From: Trachythela sp. YZ-2020
Lineage: Eukaryota; Cnidaria; Anthozoa; Malacalcyonacea; Clavulariidae
Direction of reading: 5' to 3'
Assembly (NCBI GenBank): GCA_016169945.1
Contig: JADLSH010000363.1
Span: 3,982,501-4,046,500, forward strand
Length of the DNA stretch: 64,000 nt
This document shows positions 48,301-60,500 of the stretch, in pieces; the stretch's first letter is position 1, and each line of letters opens with the position of its first letter. A model generated the notes under the pieces. It was not told where the DNA came from. It did no database searches and was given only the letters and a program-made list of their open reading frames with translations. The position numbers and the translations under genes are program-made.

Positions 48301-51300
48301 GATACATCACTCGTGCGCTGCGTTCACTCGTGAGATATCATGTTCAACACTCGAAATAAATCTGGTATTTCCGCGCACCCATGTATTATTCTCTATGTAA
48401 TTTTGAATACGTTTTGGAAACTAGCTGGCTGTGTATACGGACCACTCTGCACATTTCGATTTTCAACTTTTGTTATTGATCTTGTAGGACTCGTACAACG
48501 AAGGTTCTATAACTGGACAAAAGAATGGAAAACGAAAGAAAGTATCTTTTATCGAACCTGATGAAGTACACGTAAGAAACACACAAACATTTTAATGAAC
48601 GTTCTTTATATTAATATAATTGGCAAGTTTTCATTTTGATTGACTACAGTCGTAGGAAATCATTAGGCTTTCCGATCTCTTTATAGCTATGAATCCTATT
48701 ATACAGTACGATTGGGTGCTTAAGCGTTACTATATACTGTCTACTATCTTTGGTCACTCGTCAGTCTCGTATAACAAAAGCAAAACCTGTCTCTGGTAAA
48801 ATTTTGCCAAATAAGGAAGGGAGTGAATGGATTTTTCAGTCCTAAAATTTGCCTGACACGGTTTGGATTTAGGGTTCTGCAAAATAATATATTTTTCGGA
48901 TTTGCGGAACCCACAAGGACGGCGTATCGTGGATTTATCAATTATTTATGTCGGCCCTCATTGTGGATTTTAAAAGTAAGAATCTGGGGGTGGCCACATG
49001 GGCACATGCTCCCGCTTTCCCCAGGCTGCCAAGACAAGGGGCCCCTCCAACTTGTAGTTGTTTCCCTCGCGCCTATATTTAGAATGACATATGAGTTCCT
49101 AATGTACCTTAAAATATGAAAAAGGGTTAAAGAACTGCTAGAAGTAGAAAAGAAACCATGCATCCAACCTGTTTTCCTATATTATACAAGCCCCTGTACT
49201 CCCCAGGAATAATTAACGAACAGTCTAGTATTCCATTTCACACGTTTACTGAAGCAATAAGAGCTTCATGTCGATCGCTCTCTTGTAGGAACCAGAGGAT
49301 GAAGCCAAACATCAACCACTGGACATCAATTCCAATGGAATGAAAGGTTTGTATGGGCTTTTCTTTGTTGGAGTTTCTTTGCTTTTGAGGGTTGTCCAAT
49401 TCTGTCGAATCTGCTCCATCCGTACGATTCGTGAATTTCGTGTGAATCAGCACGAGGTATTGGTAAGATATGGTTAGGCTTAAAATATTTGTCCAATTGT
49501 TGGATTGATCAGATCCGTCGACTGGACACGAATGGAGAGATTCGTGAATAAGCCTTAGTCCAGTGGTAGGACTAAAGTAGGCTTAAAAGATTCGTCCAAT
49601 GGATCGATTCGTCCGATCTGTCCATTGGACACGAATGGAGAGATTTAAACCTGAAAACGAGGCTTACCGCATATACACAACAATGCAATATGCGGACATG
49701 ATGCTTTTACACGTAGATTCGACATGTTGCTTTTACATGCACGAAGCCAAAGAAGCATGTTATACTTATGTTTATTCAGAGACCGCTTTTACTATACCTC
49801 TATCGATGTCGTGGAATGTTCAGGAAGAAAATATATTCCTGCATTTGAGGTGTTCAACACAGATGGCCAGTACATAAATTAGTCTTGGTACATGAATCTC
49901 ACCTACTCATCTTCCTTGGAATCTTTTATTCCTAAGCCTCCTTTTTAAACTAAGCCTTAAGGCTCTTTTCCACTCGTCGCAAAAACCAACTCGCAAGCTC
50001 GCTGCGAGTACTTTCATCCAATCACAATGCTCGACAGTTTATTTTAATTACACTCAAGAACTCGCAGCGAGTTGGTTTTGCGATGAGTGGAAAAGAGCCT
50101 TTATAATTGGTTAAAAATCTCAGTTGTAAAACTTTGCATAGTTCCTGTTTTTAAGGATAAAATTATATATTGAGAGCACTGCTGACCCTAGAAGTGCCCG
50201 CGCGGCACATGATTTTTAATCCATATATACATTAGGTCAGGGGTCTTCAAACCATGGGTCGCGACCCAAAATTGGGTCGCTAGCACATCCTCGAAGGTCG
50301 CAAGGCTTGTCTTGGGTCGCATGGGTCGCAATGCTTGTCTATAGGGTCGCGAACTTACACTAGTAAACTTTACAAGACGAGAGATCAAGTGATAAGATGC
50401 ACATATTTAAGAACTCTACAATCGTTATTAACGATAATTCTAACAGTTGAGTAATACTGTCGATGTTATATAGCTGTAATAAAAATAATAATGTTTCAGC
50501 ACTCAACTATATTCTTGATTCAAATTTTGGCAGTGTTCAGGGTCGCGGGACACCTATGAAGCTTGGGTTTGGGTCGCCGAAAAAAAGGGGTGAAGACCCC
50601 TGCATTAGGTATACGCAATGCAACCTGGCGTACATGTACAGCCTTGATGTCTGTCAAATATTCATCGCTCAACAGTGGCATGACGTAATTAGGACTTCTA
50701 TAAGGTCAATCTATATTTACATAACATTCTCATTTGACTTTCTCTTTGCTAGAAAATCGTGGAATTCTGCGAAATGGCGTGCGAAAGCATCATTCAAATG
50801 TAAGAAATTGCGCTGAGGTTTTCTCCTCTTGTACTAAAGCTAGTGGTGTTAATAACGATTCCCTCTACACAGATGTGTAAAATTGAAAATAAAATGCCAA
50901 AATTTGGTAATAAATGACGATAGACTGGTGATTTGATCATTTGAACACCAAAAATTCAGGTCCGCCGCCTGCAGAGATGTCAGTATATTGGTGTAATTAA
51001 TTTGTGTATTTATAAACGCCATTTACTTTTGATGTGCGGCATTTTATAGCTAAAACAGTTCAAAATACGGGTGTTATATGGATAACATCCAAGACACTGA
51101 GGCAAACAGAGGTAGCTAGAAATTTTTGATATTTTGGTATATCAATAGCCAGTAGTAAAATCGAGTATGTAAAAATATGGAGGAAACGCGGCCAGGAATA
51201 GACATAACCAATTTATGGAAACACGTTCTCTGACCAGAATATTATATATTTTCGAGCCACCTTAGCTTTCTGTGGCCTTCAACAGGTATACAATGATTAC

Positions 51301-52699
51301 AAAGCAACTATCTTCTTGTATATTCTGGTCAGAGAACAAGTTACCAAAAATCGATAATCGAGTATATTGGCTGACACACCCCAGCTTGTAACGTTGAAAT
51401 TTCCATGAAATTCTCCCCACAGAATGCAGGAAATGCGGTTTCAGAGGTACTAGATTTCAAAATTTTCTGGGGGAAGTCCCTCAGACCACCCTACGTTGCA
51501 TGGTAGTGCCTTCCGCGCTACATTCTAAGCCCCTCCAATAATACACATCTTCCGCTGCCTATGCTTATCATGCCTAAAAACACTAAAGAATTTTAAGACA
51601 AATATCCCATTTGTATGACACTATTTTCTTGCCTTTTTAGGGTCATGGCTCGACATCAAGTAATGACAGTAATTCATCAGTTCAAGACATCAATAGAGCA
51701 ATGCAAGTTTTAGAAATCCACTCACAGTTGGAGGAGAAAGACCATGCGAGAGAAGATCCTTTAAAAGACAAGGAAGTTGCTGTTTTGAAAGAAATGTGTA
51801 ATGTAAGTTTCGAAAAACGATGAAGTAGAATACAATTTTACAAACAATTTAGTACAATAAAAAAGTACTACAATGCACAATAGAAAGAATATAATTCAAT
51901 GGAATACAACCGAATGCAACAGAATACAGCCGAATGCAATAGAATACAGTACAATACCGTACAATACCGAACAATTCCATACATACATAATTAAAAAAAC
52001 TACAGTACATACACTACTCACTACAGGGTGTATCAAAAAAACTGCAAATACCATAATCTGTACATTAGAATTTCAATGGCTGTGCAAATAATTACGCTTC
52101 TGGGATTTGAAAATACGTTGTACTTCAATTTGTTTGTTAGACACAATTTGCTTTGCCTACGGTCGATCATGTTTACTAATGCTCCCTAACCATTGTGTTT
52201 TGCGTACCCTAGGGTTATGTGATTTTCCAATAAACACGATTTTAGACGGAAGTTGAGTTTGCTCGTATACGTTTAAAACAAGAAATTCTCTTAGTTCTGT
52301 TCTTAACTGAGCCATTCGTAATCGAACTCATAAGTTTAATTCACTTTGTGTGCTTGTTTTGATACCCCTGGGAAACGTATTTTCAAATCCCAGAAGCGTA
52401 ATTATTTGCACAGCCATTGAAATTCTAATGTATGATCTCGTGCATACAAATTATGGTATTTGCAGTTTTTTTTATACACCCTGTAGAATATACAATAGAA
52501 TAGTCAATACGATACGATACGATATGCAATGAAATGCAACACAATCCGATACGATGCAAAATCGGTAAAAGCTTCTCTAATTTCTTAGGTTGTGTGGAGA
52601 AAGTTGTCAAATGACGATCCGCGATCAAGCAGTGGCGCTATAAATCACAGAATGCCCAACAGACATGACGATGACATTGTATACGAAGATCTTTTATAG
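45327..52699 (+). CDS. CCDC85: CCDC85-family coiled-coil protein, six exons
   Basis: Exons: 45327-45867, 46026-46087, 48488-48571, 49289-49346, 51641-51802 and 52589-52699 (stop TAG 52697-52699). Exon 1 (about 180 residues) contains the family's two coiled coils with [22 protein letters not shown], then NFGRHVSS and LKSLCHELEN. The last two exons encode AMQVLEIHSQLEE and KEMCNVVWRKL, the conserved C-terminal helix of CCDC85 proteins. CCDC85 proteins (DIPA in vertebrates, PICC-1 in nematode) act at cell junctions and bind partners such as p120-catenin relatives; that role is inferred from the family. Start ATG 45327 precedes the coiled coil; an in-frame extension upstream has no homology I recognise. 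Exon 4 ends in phase 1 but exon 5 reads in phase 0, so a micro-exon, another acceptor (after 51687) or an indel is needed there. Confidence 0.88.
46088..48487. other. CCDC85 intron 2
   Basis: 2.4-kb intron. Holds a CAGTGGCGTAAC end near 47034, 'gggatttg' repeats near 46660-46740 and the hairpin 48253-48388. No other gene. Confidence 0.5.
48253..48388. repeat. Hairpin with ACTCGTGCGCTGCGTTCACTCG loop
   Basis: Outer arms AATACATGGATGC / inverse, inner arms TGTTGAACATGATA / TATCATGTTCAACA, loop TCACTCGTGCGCTGCGTTCACTCG. Ends about 100 bases before CCDC85 exon 3. Confidence 0.85.
49500..49650. repeat. Two-copy direct repeat (GGACACGAATGGAGAGATT)
   Basis: GGACACGAATGGAGAGATT occurs at about 49522 and again at about 49626 with related flanks (GATTCGTCCAATGG). 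Local duplication in CCDC85 intron 4. Confidence 0.7.
49960..50100. mobile_element. Harbinger-type MITE, family B, copy 1
   Basis: Ends AGGCTCTTTTCCACTCGTCGC / inverse; TTA at 49957-49959 and 50101-50103. About 141 bp. Near-identical to 57560-57708. In CCDC85 intron 4. Confidence 0.9.
50238..50602. mobile_element. hAT (Charlie-like) non-autonomous element with 8-bp target duplication
   Basis: Ends CAGGGGTCTTCAAACCATGG and ...GAAGACCCCTG; sub-terminal GGGTCGC motifs. Perfect CATTAGGT at 50230-50237 and 50603-50610. A related uninterrupted sequence at 54271-54350 has a single copy of the target. CCDC85 intron 4. Confidence 0.92.
51885..51990. repeat. Microsatellite of AATACAACAGA type
   Basis: Imperfect 10-11-bp units (GAATACA, GAATGCA) in CCDC85 intron 5. 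Confidence 0.8.
52024..52483. mobile_element. Mariner-type MITE (CAGGGTGTATCA ends), copy 2
   Basis: Same family as 28981-29411; TA at 52022-52023 and 52484-52485. The right arm (about 52330-52483) is almost identical to 29258-29411; the interior differs. CCDC85 intron 5. Confidence 0.88.
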
Positions 52700-53735
52700 C
52701 AAACAGATCGGTATTATCTTCCATTCTACAACAATTGACATCAACCAAGAAAATTGCAATATTTTATCACATTTTAACTACAACGCATATCACACGACAC
52801 ACTCCTCCGCAGAGCCTTTCACACAAATATTATTCAAGTTACGCAATTATAAGTCAAATCCACTGGTCAAATCGCGCATTTATTAGCAATTGTTGTTATC
52901 CATAATAGAGGGGTTTCACGTTAAATAATAAACTCTTAAAATCCAGATTATTGCGCTGATACTTTAGCAGGTTTTATCCATCATTATGAAGAACATTCCA
53001 CAAAAAAATTAGGTTTGTACAATTATTCTTTCCAGAGTTACAGAGTTTTTAGTAATAGAAATTGCTGACGTCAGCATTACTTCAAAAGTCGTTACACGCT
53101 ATTTTTTAGGCAAAACGTATTGAAAAATGTTGGTTTGGCTTTCAAACGGATCAGTAATCTGTTTCAAATTACAGTTGTAGCATTTTTCCTGAAGCGCTTT
53201 GAAATATTGGCATCACAATTTTTGGCCGCCATGTTGTTGGTGGTCAGATTTGACCAACAACATGGCGACCAAAATACAAATGTGCAAGTATGACTATTTT
53301 TTTCAAATAGAATATTCAAATTGAACCTTGAAAGAGATAAGCCTCATAATTTCTGATGAATAACCAAACTTTATGCATCAAATCACGTTATACAAAATAG
53401 CTTTATCGGTCCTTTTTCTAATATCATCTGACGCCAGCAGCATATTAAAAACTCCATAACTCAGGAAGGAATATTTGTATCAACAAGGAAATTGTGAATA
53501 TAACTCGGTATAATATAATGATCTACAAAACATATAAAACAATCAGTTTCCAGCTTTCGTTTTTAATATATTACAAATTTTCTGACGCTACATGAAATCC
53601 CTCTATATAATGAAATTTTTTAAAAATATTGAACAACTGCTCACAATTTATCTGCGGGTATACTTTTACCTAACATGGCTCTGTATCCGAAATTGTGTTA
53701 AAAGTTGCAGCAAGAATAGACCTTAAGCATGATGA

Positions 53736-53855
53736 CGTTTCCTTACAGTGCGTGACCACAACTACCAGGATGCTTTGCGAATATTTGCTGTCTTTTGCTA
53801 TTAAGATCTCGCGAAGCATTCTGGTAGTTGTGGTCACGCACAGCAAGGAAACTCA
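53736..53855. repeat. Inverted repeat
   Basis: GTGCGTGACCACAACTACCAG and its inverse (CTGGTAGTTGTGGTCACGCAC) with inner GATGCTTTGCGA / TCGCGAAGCATT arms. Between CCDC85 and CCNK ends. Confidence 0.8.
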
Positions 53856-53877
53856 TTATGCATAAGGTTTCTTGTAA

Positions 53878-54093
53878 CATGGCCACAGTATAGAGACGAC
53901 CAGTAAGGCCACTCGGCGATGCAACATGTAGCCGGCTTTTTATGCAAAAATATGCAGTTTACTGGCCAGGAAAGTTAGTCCAGCTTGCTTATTGGCTAGA
54001 AAAAGCAATTGACTGGCTGCCAATGCGTGATGAGCGGCCACAAATAATTTCAAATGAGTGGCCCTACTGGTCGTCTCTATACTATGACATGGC
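53878..54093. mobile_element. Fold-back element between CCDC85 and CCNK
   Basis: CATGGCCACAGTATAGAGACG and inverse (CGTCTCTATACTATGACATGG), inner ACCAGTAAGGCCACTC / GAGTGGCCCTACTGGT. No coding sequence. No clear duplication. Confidence 0.75.
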
Positions 54094-54270
54094 CTTGATT
54101 GAAATATAGTGTACATAGTTACTGTAAATCCGGGGGGGGGCGTATTCATTTCAGGCACCGCAATGCTCGACGATGACTGACGATGACCACACACTGCTCG
54201 CAATTTCGAGAAAATTATTTTCTTGAAAGCAAACGCAATTTCTTCTCCTAAATAATCTGGCTTCAAAATT

Positions 54271-54350
54271 GACCCTAGAAGTGCTCGCGTCACATAATTT
54301 TCAATCCATGTAAACATTAGGTAAACGCAAAGTAATGTGGGATACATGTA
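54271..54350. repeat. Paralogue of 50182-50672 lacking the hAT insertion (empty site)
   Basis: Reads GACCCTAGAAGTGCTCGCG then ...ACATTAGGTAAACGCAA, aligning with both flanks of the element at 50238-50602 and carrying one CATTAGGT-equivalent. Confidence 0.8.
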
Positions 54351-54540
54351 GGTCAATATTCATTGAGTTTGACAGTGCATGGTGCGACGAAAGAACTTCT
54401 AAGATCAATTGGCTCGTTGAATTCAAAAAGATGCTCTACACAGTCGTGGTTGTTAAATCAGTGATTTAATATAAATCTATGTTCTTACAAGATGAAGAAG
54501 TACTTTGTCGTACTAGAATATAAACTTTAGGGTATAAATT

Positions 54541-57500
54541 TCACCTCATCCAACCTCCCCTACCCATTGGTCGGGTGTTAGGTAGTCTGTTATAATTGGG
54601 TGTGCGCCAGTTAGGTTGGTTGTTACCAGTTGCTGGAGGTGGTCCCCCACTGTTCATTCCACCCGGGGCAACATCGAGATAGGTGGTGGTTGTTGTGTGG
54701 CAAGTTGATGATGCATGGGTGGATAAAGTTTGTGTGGGGGAAGAGGTGGCCGTTGACCATACGTCTGATTCGATGGTTGCTGGTGCGATTCCGGTGGGGG
54801 CTGAGTTTGCATATGAGAGGGTGGGGGTATAGTTTGCATGCGAGATGGTGGGGGGTGGGTCTGCATTTGTGAGGGTGGGGGTTGAGAATGCATATGGGTA
54901 GGAGGTGGTGGGTGAGTGTGGATATGAGAGGGTAGTGGTTGAGTTTGAATATTATGTGTGGGTGGGGGTTGAATATGAGAGGGTGGGGGTTGGGTCTGGA
55001 TAAAAGATGGTGGTGCCTGAAGTGGCGGGGGTTGGGTACGACTTTGAAGTGACAGTGGAGGTTGGTATGGTGAATGTAGGGGTGGGGGTACACGAGCAAA
55101 GGTTTGTCCAAACCCAGGGGGATTCTGCACTCCCACCAAACTATTCTGTGGCACAAGATTAGGTGGTAGCAGCGTTGTCGAACTTGACGAAACAGGAATG
55201 GTAGAGTCTGTAGGTGGTGGGATGCCAAACGGAATAGGACTGAAAGTACCACCGAGGAATGCACTATGTGAGATAACTGGATTAACATATGGCACGGTTG
55301 GTTGTACCAGAGGGCTGGGAACTGGAGGAATATTACTTGAAGCCATACTTGATGACAGAGTATATGACGTAGTTTTACAAAAACTGTCCGATGTTATTAC
55401 AGGACTTATATTCTCGACTGCACTATTTAGAATTGTGTTGGCAGGAACTACCTGATTTGGATTCACCGACACAACCGTAAATGGAGGAGGTGGTGGAGCT
55501 GTAACGACTTTCGAACCTAAAATTAGGAAAATTTATATTCAAATAAAGTTGTATCAATATTGAGTGACAGAATGTTATTTACGAAGTTCAAAAGACCATA
55601 TCTCTGTGATAAATGTATCAAAGTAATTAAACTACTTCTCAGGCCCGCAGTACTGTAATTGACAGTGGCCAATACAATTACAATTCAGGAATACAACAAC
55701 AAATACAATTCACGAATAATTGAAATATGATACCTGGTTTTGCAGATGCAGGAACTGGCGTGGATTTTCCTTCTTTATCTTTATTTTCAAGCTTCTATCA
55801 ACAACAATAGAAAGAAGCTAAAACGCACTACACAGGCCTAGATACAGTAAGCTCTATTTAGGGACCGGTCATTAATAATGGAAGGGGTTGGGTTAGAAAT
55901 TCCAAACATTTAATTTCAAGATGCCCGTATTCTAAACTTTAGTGCTAAAACAGGAACATGTGATGTCACATCCACATGAATTGTGGACAGTGTATGAAGT
56001 CATTTATATTACATCTATTGATTTATACTACATGGTCAATGTTTTGTTGTATGGTCTCAAGTAGCCCCCTAGCACATATTTTTAGAATTCAGGCTGCCCC
56101 CATTCAGGGTAAAAATAATTGAGACCGCCCCCCTTTTCTCACCCACCACCCCCTTCCCATTATTAATGCCGGTCCCTTATTCCTCGAAGCAAAATCCAAA
56201 AATAACATATTCACATTTTTCAGGTAGATGCAAGATTTCCTGCATGGAAGAATGTTACAACACAGTCACTGCCATTTAACAATGTGCTAGAAAATACAGT
56301 ATGTACTAAAAACGTTTTCTATATTTTATCGTATGCGAAAAAAAACAACATGATAGCCCGTCGTTTAATTTAATTTAATTTATTATACATTGCAGTCACT
56401 GCACGTCTTCTGATTGGCTAATTGCTTACAGTTAAATATGGCAATCACGCAACCTACAGATAACTGAGTGATCTGCTAGCAGATAATAATAATAATATTT
56501 ATATTGCGCAAATTAACATGCTATAGTATATGATCAAATGCTATATATAGATAGCTCGGTTATCTGTAGGTTGAGTCCTCAGTACGTACTTTTTAGCAAG
56601 CCGCTGCTTTACATACAAGAGAAAAACAACAAGAAAAAACAACATGAATTTTTTACGCAAAAATTTAAAAAAAAACATCGTTTATTCATGTTTTTTTTTT
56701 GTTTTTTTTACACTCTTTTGAAACTATTATCAGATATTTTTTTTCCTTTACAGGGGCATAAATAATTCCTTTGAAGGTTAAATATCAGGGCAATTATGAC
56801 AGAAAGAAATGTTATCGTACCTTTTTCTTGAATGGTGGACTATTTGTAACAGATGGACTCGACTGACTTGACGAGTTATTTGGACTTGGTTCAACTCTCT
56901 CACTTAAACTTTTCTTTTGTGGTTTTTCTTTCTTCGCAGCGCCATATAACTCCAACATTTCATTGCAAATTTCTGATTTAAAATATCACATGAAAATTAT
57001 TAAAGGAATACCGTATTGATTTCCGTGCATGATTCTCTGTTTCTTACACGCGGGATGTTGCGAGACTTTCGAAAAGCGTAAAAAAAAACGAGCCGATAGG
57101 CGAGTTTTTTTTAGCTTTACGAAAGTCGAGCAACATCTAATGTAAAGAATCATCACAAATCAATGCGTATTTATTTTATAAAATAACCACACAGAAATAT
57201 AAAAAAAGGTTTATTAATATATTTGATGTACATTGCAATTCTCCCAAAAAACGTCAACAACAGCGTATACTGTTTTATGCTTTGTGCTTTCTGCTTGTAC
57301 GCTATCCACCAACTCGTCAACTTGTTTATCCGACTTTAAGACGAACCTCTGTTTACTTTTTCGCCATTATTTTCTTTGTCAAAGTCAAAAGTTGAACTAT
57401 TATCGCCCGACATTTTTAAAATTTCAGGCGCGGGAAAATTTCCCGTGCATGATTCTCTCATCCTGCATGGGTATTGACCAATCAGCGCGCTCTATTTACT

Positions 57501-60500
57501 TCAGTTATTTTATAATTCAATTTCGCTCACTCTACTGCATTAAAACTTAGCTAAACTAAAGGCTCTTTTCCAGTCGTCGCAAAAACCAACTCGCAAGCTC
57601 GCTGCGAGTACTTTCATCCGATCACAATGCTCGACAGTTTATTTTAATTACATGCAAGAACTCGCAGCGAGTTTGCGAGTTGGTTTTGCGATGAGTGGAA
57701 AAGAGCCTTAACTCTATTTACATGCAGTATAGCGGATAGCTCCATCAATTCTAAACTGTTCCTTCTAGAGGTCCAGTATAAACATGCAGTACTTTAATGG
57801 TCCAGTGTTACTACAGATAGAAAGTGGAAAACCTGTGGTGTTTCGTAGAGTCAAACTGGAAGCACTCTTCTCACATGTTGCATGTGGCAGAAAGCAAACC
57901 TCGGTCACACGTAGTAAGAATGAAACTGCACATAGACTATATGATGACAAAGTTGGCGTTTTTATAGTGACTTGTCATACTTAGCCTAAATTCGCGAGGT
58001 TGGCTGAAGGATCTACTGTAACTGCCTGAACAATAATCCAATTCAGGGCCTCGGTCAGGAATAAAATCCGAGCCCATGTATGAGTGTATAAATATACCGG
58101 GTGGGGCAAAAAAAAGTACGACTGTTTGATTTAGTACAACTTACAAACTAAAAGAGCTATTACACTTAAACAAGTTTCTTTGCATTCAGCGATGTCTAAC
58201 TTAAATGTTGATATATGTCATGTGCATTTTCATGTTGACTGAGATAGCTGCGTTTAAACTTGACTAAACACTTTTGGAAGTGTCGAGAATGAGCTAAAAA
58301 CGGCCTATGATAACCGTTACCATTTTATCGTAAGTATTATTTAAATGAAGTGAAGTTGAAGTTAGAAATGTTTCTTCAATAGATATGCTCTTTTATTCTA
58401 ACATTTGGCCTTCTAACTTCAACTTCACTTCATTGAAACGAATACTTGCGTAAAATGCTATTAATAGGCCATTTTTAGCTAATTCTCGACACTTCCAAAA
58501 ATGTTTACTCAAGTTTAAACGCAGCTATCTCGGTCAATATTGCATGGAAATGCACATGGCATATATCACAATTTAAGTTAGACATCGCTGAATGCAAAGC
58601 AACTTGTTTAGGTGTAATAGCTCTTTTAGTTTTTAAGTTATACTAGATCAAACAGTCGTACTTTTTTTTGCCCCACCCGGTATAGTATTTAATATCATAA
58701 AGTTAGTATAAGTAACAGAAAGTTTTTCTACTTTCTTTACTTTTCTTTGGCGCATACAACATACTAGACTCTAAACGCTTTCACAACCGTCGAGGGGGAA
58801 ATTCATCCGCGCTCACTCATTTTCCATTTTTCCGCTAACAAAATTGGCGGCCGGACTAGCTTGCACTCGAAATGGGCCAATCGTGTTCCAAGAATCATAG
58901 CTTTTTCAGCAAAAGGAAATCTGTCCTATTTCCAGTAATCCCGGGCCCCCAAAGTTCTCCGGGCCTCGGTGCGTGTCAGATTGCCCTCAGTCCGCCCCTG
59001 ATCTAATTCATAGCGCATGTCGACTGCGCGTTGAAATGATCCATATCAAAGCATTCAATTGTTCACTCATCAAGATGGGTTTTTTTCTGCATCTCACTCG
59101 ATTTAAATTAAGGTAGAAGGTTTAGGTGGTGTATATTTCGAGTGAAATAATATATAAAATATTTTAGACCTGAACAGGAACAGTAGAATATTGAACAGTT
59201 CATTACTTCGATATGCATATTTCCACTCCTCCCGTCTCAGCTGCAATTTTGTCATAGAAGTATATATCTATTATTTCCATGAATTTTATGAAGAACGCGT
59301 CATTTGGATGCGCAGGCGACGCTATTTATAAAAACGGATGGGTTAAAATAACCAATACTATTAATTTTTCATTGCTTGTCTCACATGCATCTTCTTTTTG
59401 ACCAACACTATTTGTTCAAAACAACCGAAATGTTGGTTAAAATAACAAATTATTGGTTGTTTTAACAAAAAAATATTGGTCAAATAAGTGCTGCATCTGA
59501 GACAACCAATATATATATATTGGTTATTTTAACCATTACCAATCCATTTTTACAGTCTATCAATTTGGCTCACCCTGTATATAGAAAGTATGTATAGTAT
59601 TTCAACGTTCCGAACGATTCTTCAGGCAACCTCGCAAATACTGTTCATCGCTCTCTACACTGGAACCTAACCCTCATTAGTATATAGAATCATACTATTG
59701 CAAATGTTGTAATTTGATTGGCTACGCTACTCGCTATCTAATTGTCGATATATAGCGAGTAGCGAAACAGCCATCTCCTCGGCGCGATTTTTAACGAATT
59801 TATTTCAATAAATTATGAAAAACGTTTTGAAATACTGTTTTCTTGCTGGTTTCTACTAAAACATTTAGATTGTTCGCTCTCGATTTCTATGAGATGATAG
59901 TTCATTCGGGCTTCGCCCTCATCAACTATCACCTCATAGAAATCTTGAGCTCATAATCTAATTGTTAAATATATCCAGTCTATATCACTGAGAATGGCAA
60001 TTAGTATAGAAATTATACTATAATAGGCGTTTTGCAACAATTATTCACGTGATCTCATCTTCCTTAAAGCGAGCAGCTGTGTCAAAATGAACACCAGAAA
60101 TGAAAGGAGCACCTCAATATTAGTAATATTGCAACAAATCCTAAGAAAATGTTCAATCTTAAATTGAATGCCACTTCTTCTATATTATAAGCTGAAAGTT
60201 TGCAGTTTTACTAATATTGAGGGGCTCTTTTCAGTTCTGGAGTTCATTTTGACACAGCTCCTCTTATTTGGGGAGATGGGGTCACGTGAACAATTGTTGC
60301 ATGCAAAAGGCATACAGGGTGTATAAAAAAAAGGTAATCCAACTTTAGCATGCCATTGTGCGTTAATTACTCGGTGCATGAACGTAATTTTTTTATAATC
60401 ATAAAGATCAGGCTTTTAGCTGTTGGATGACACGTTTTTCATCCAATATGGAGGGAAAATGAGCAAATACGAGCCCGATAAAAATTGTTTGTCGAAATTG

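Noticed and set aside
54623..55288. Long His/Pro-rich ORF on the minus strand
   Set aside because: It is the shifted frame of the CCNK proline-rich last exon.
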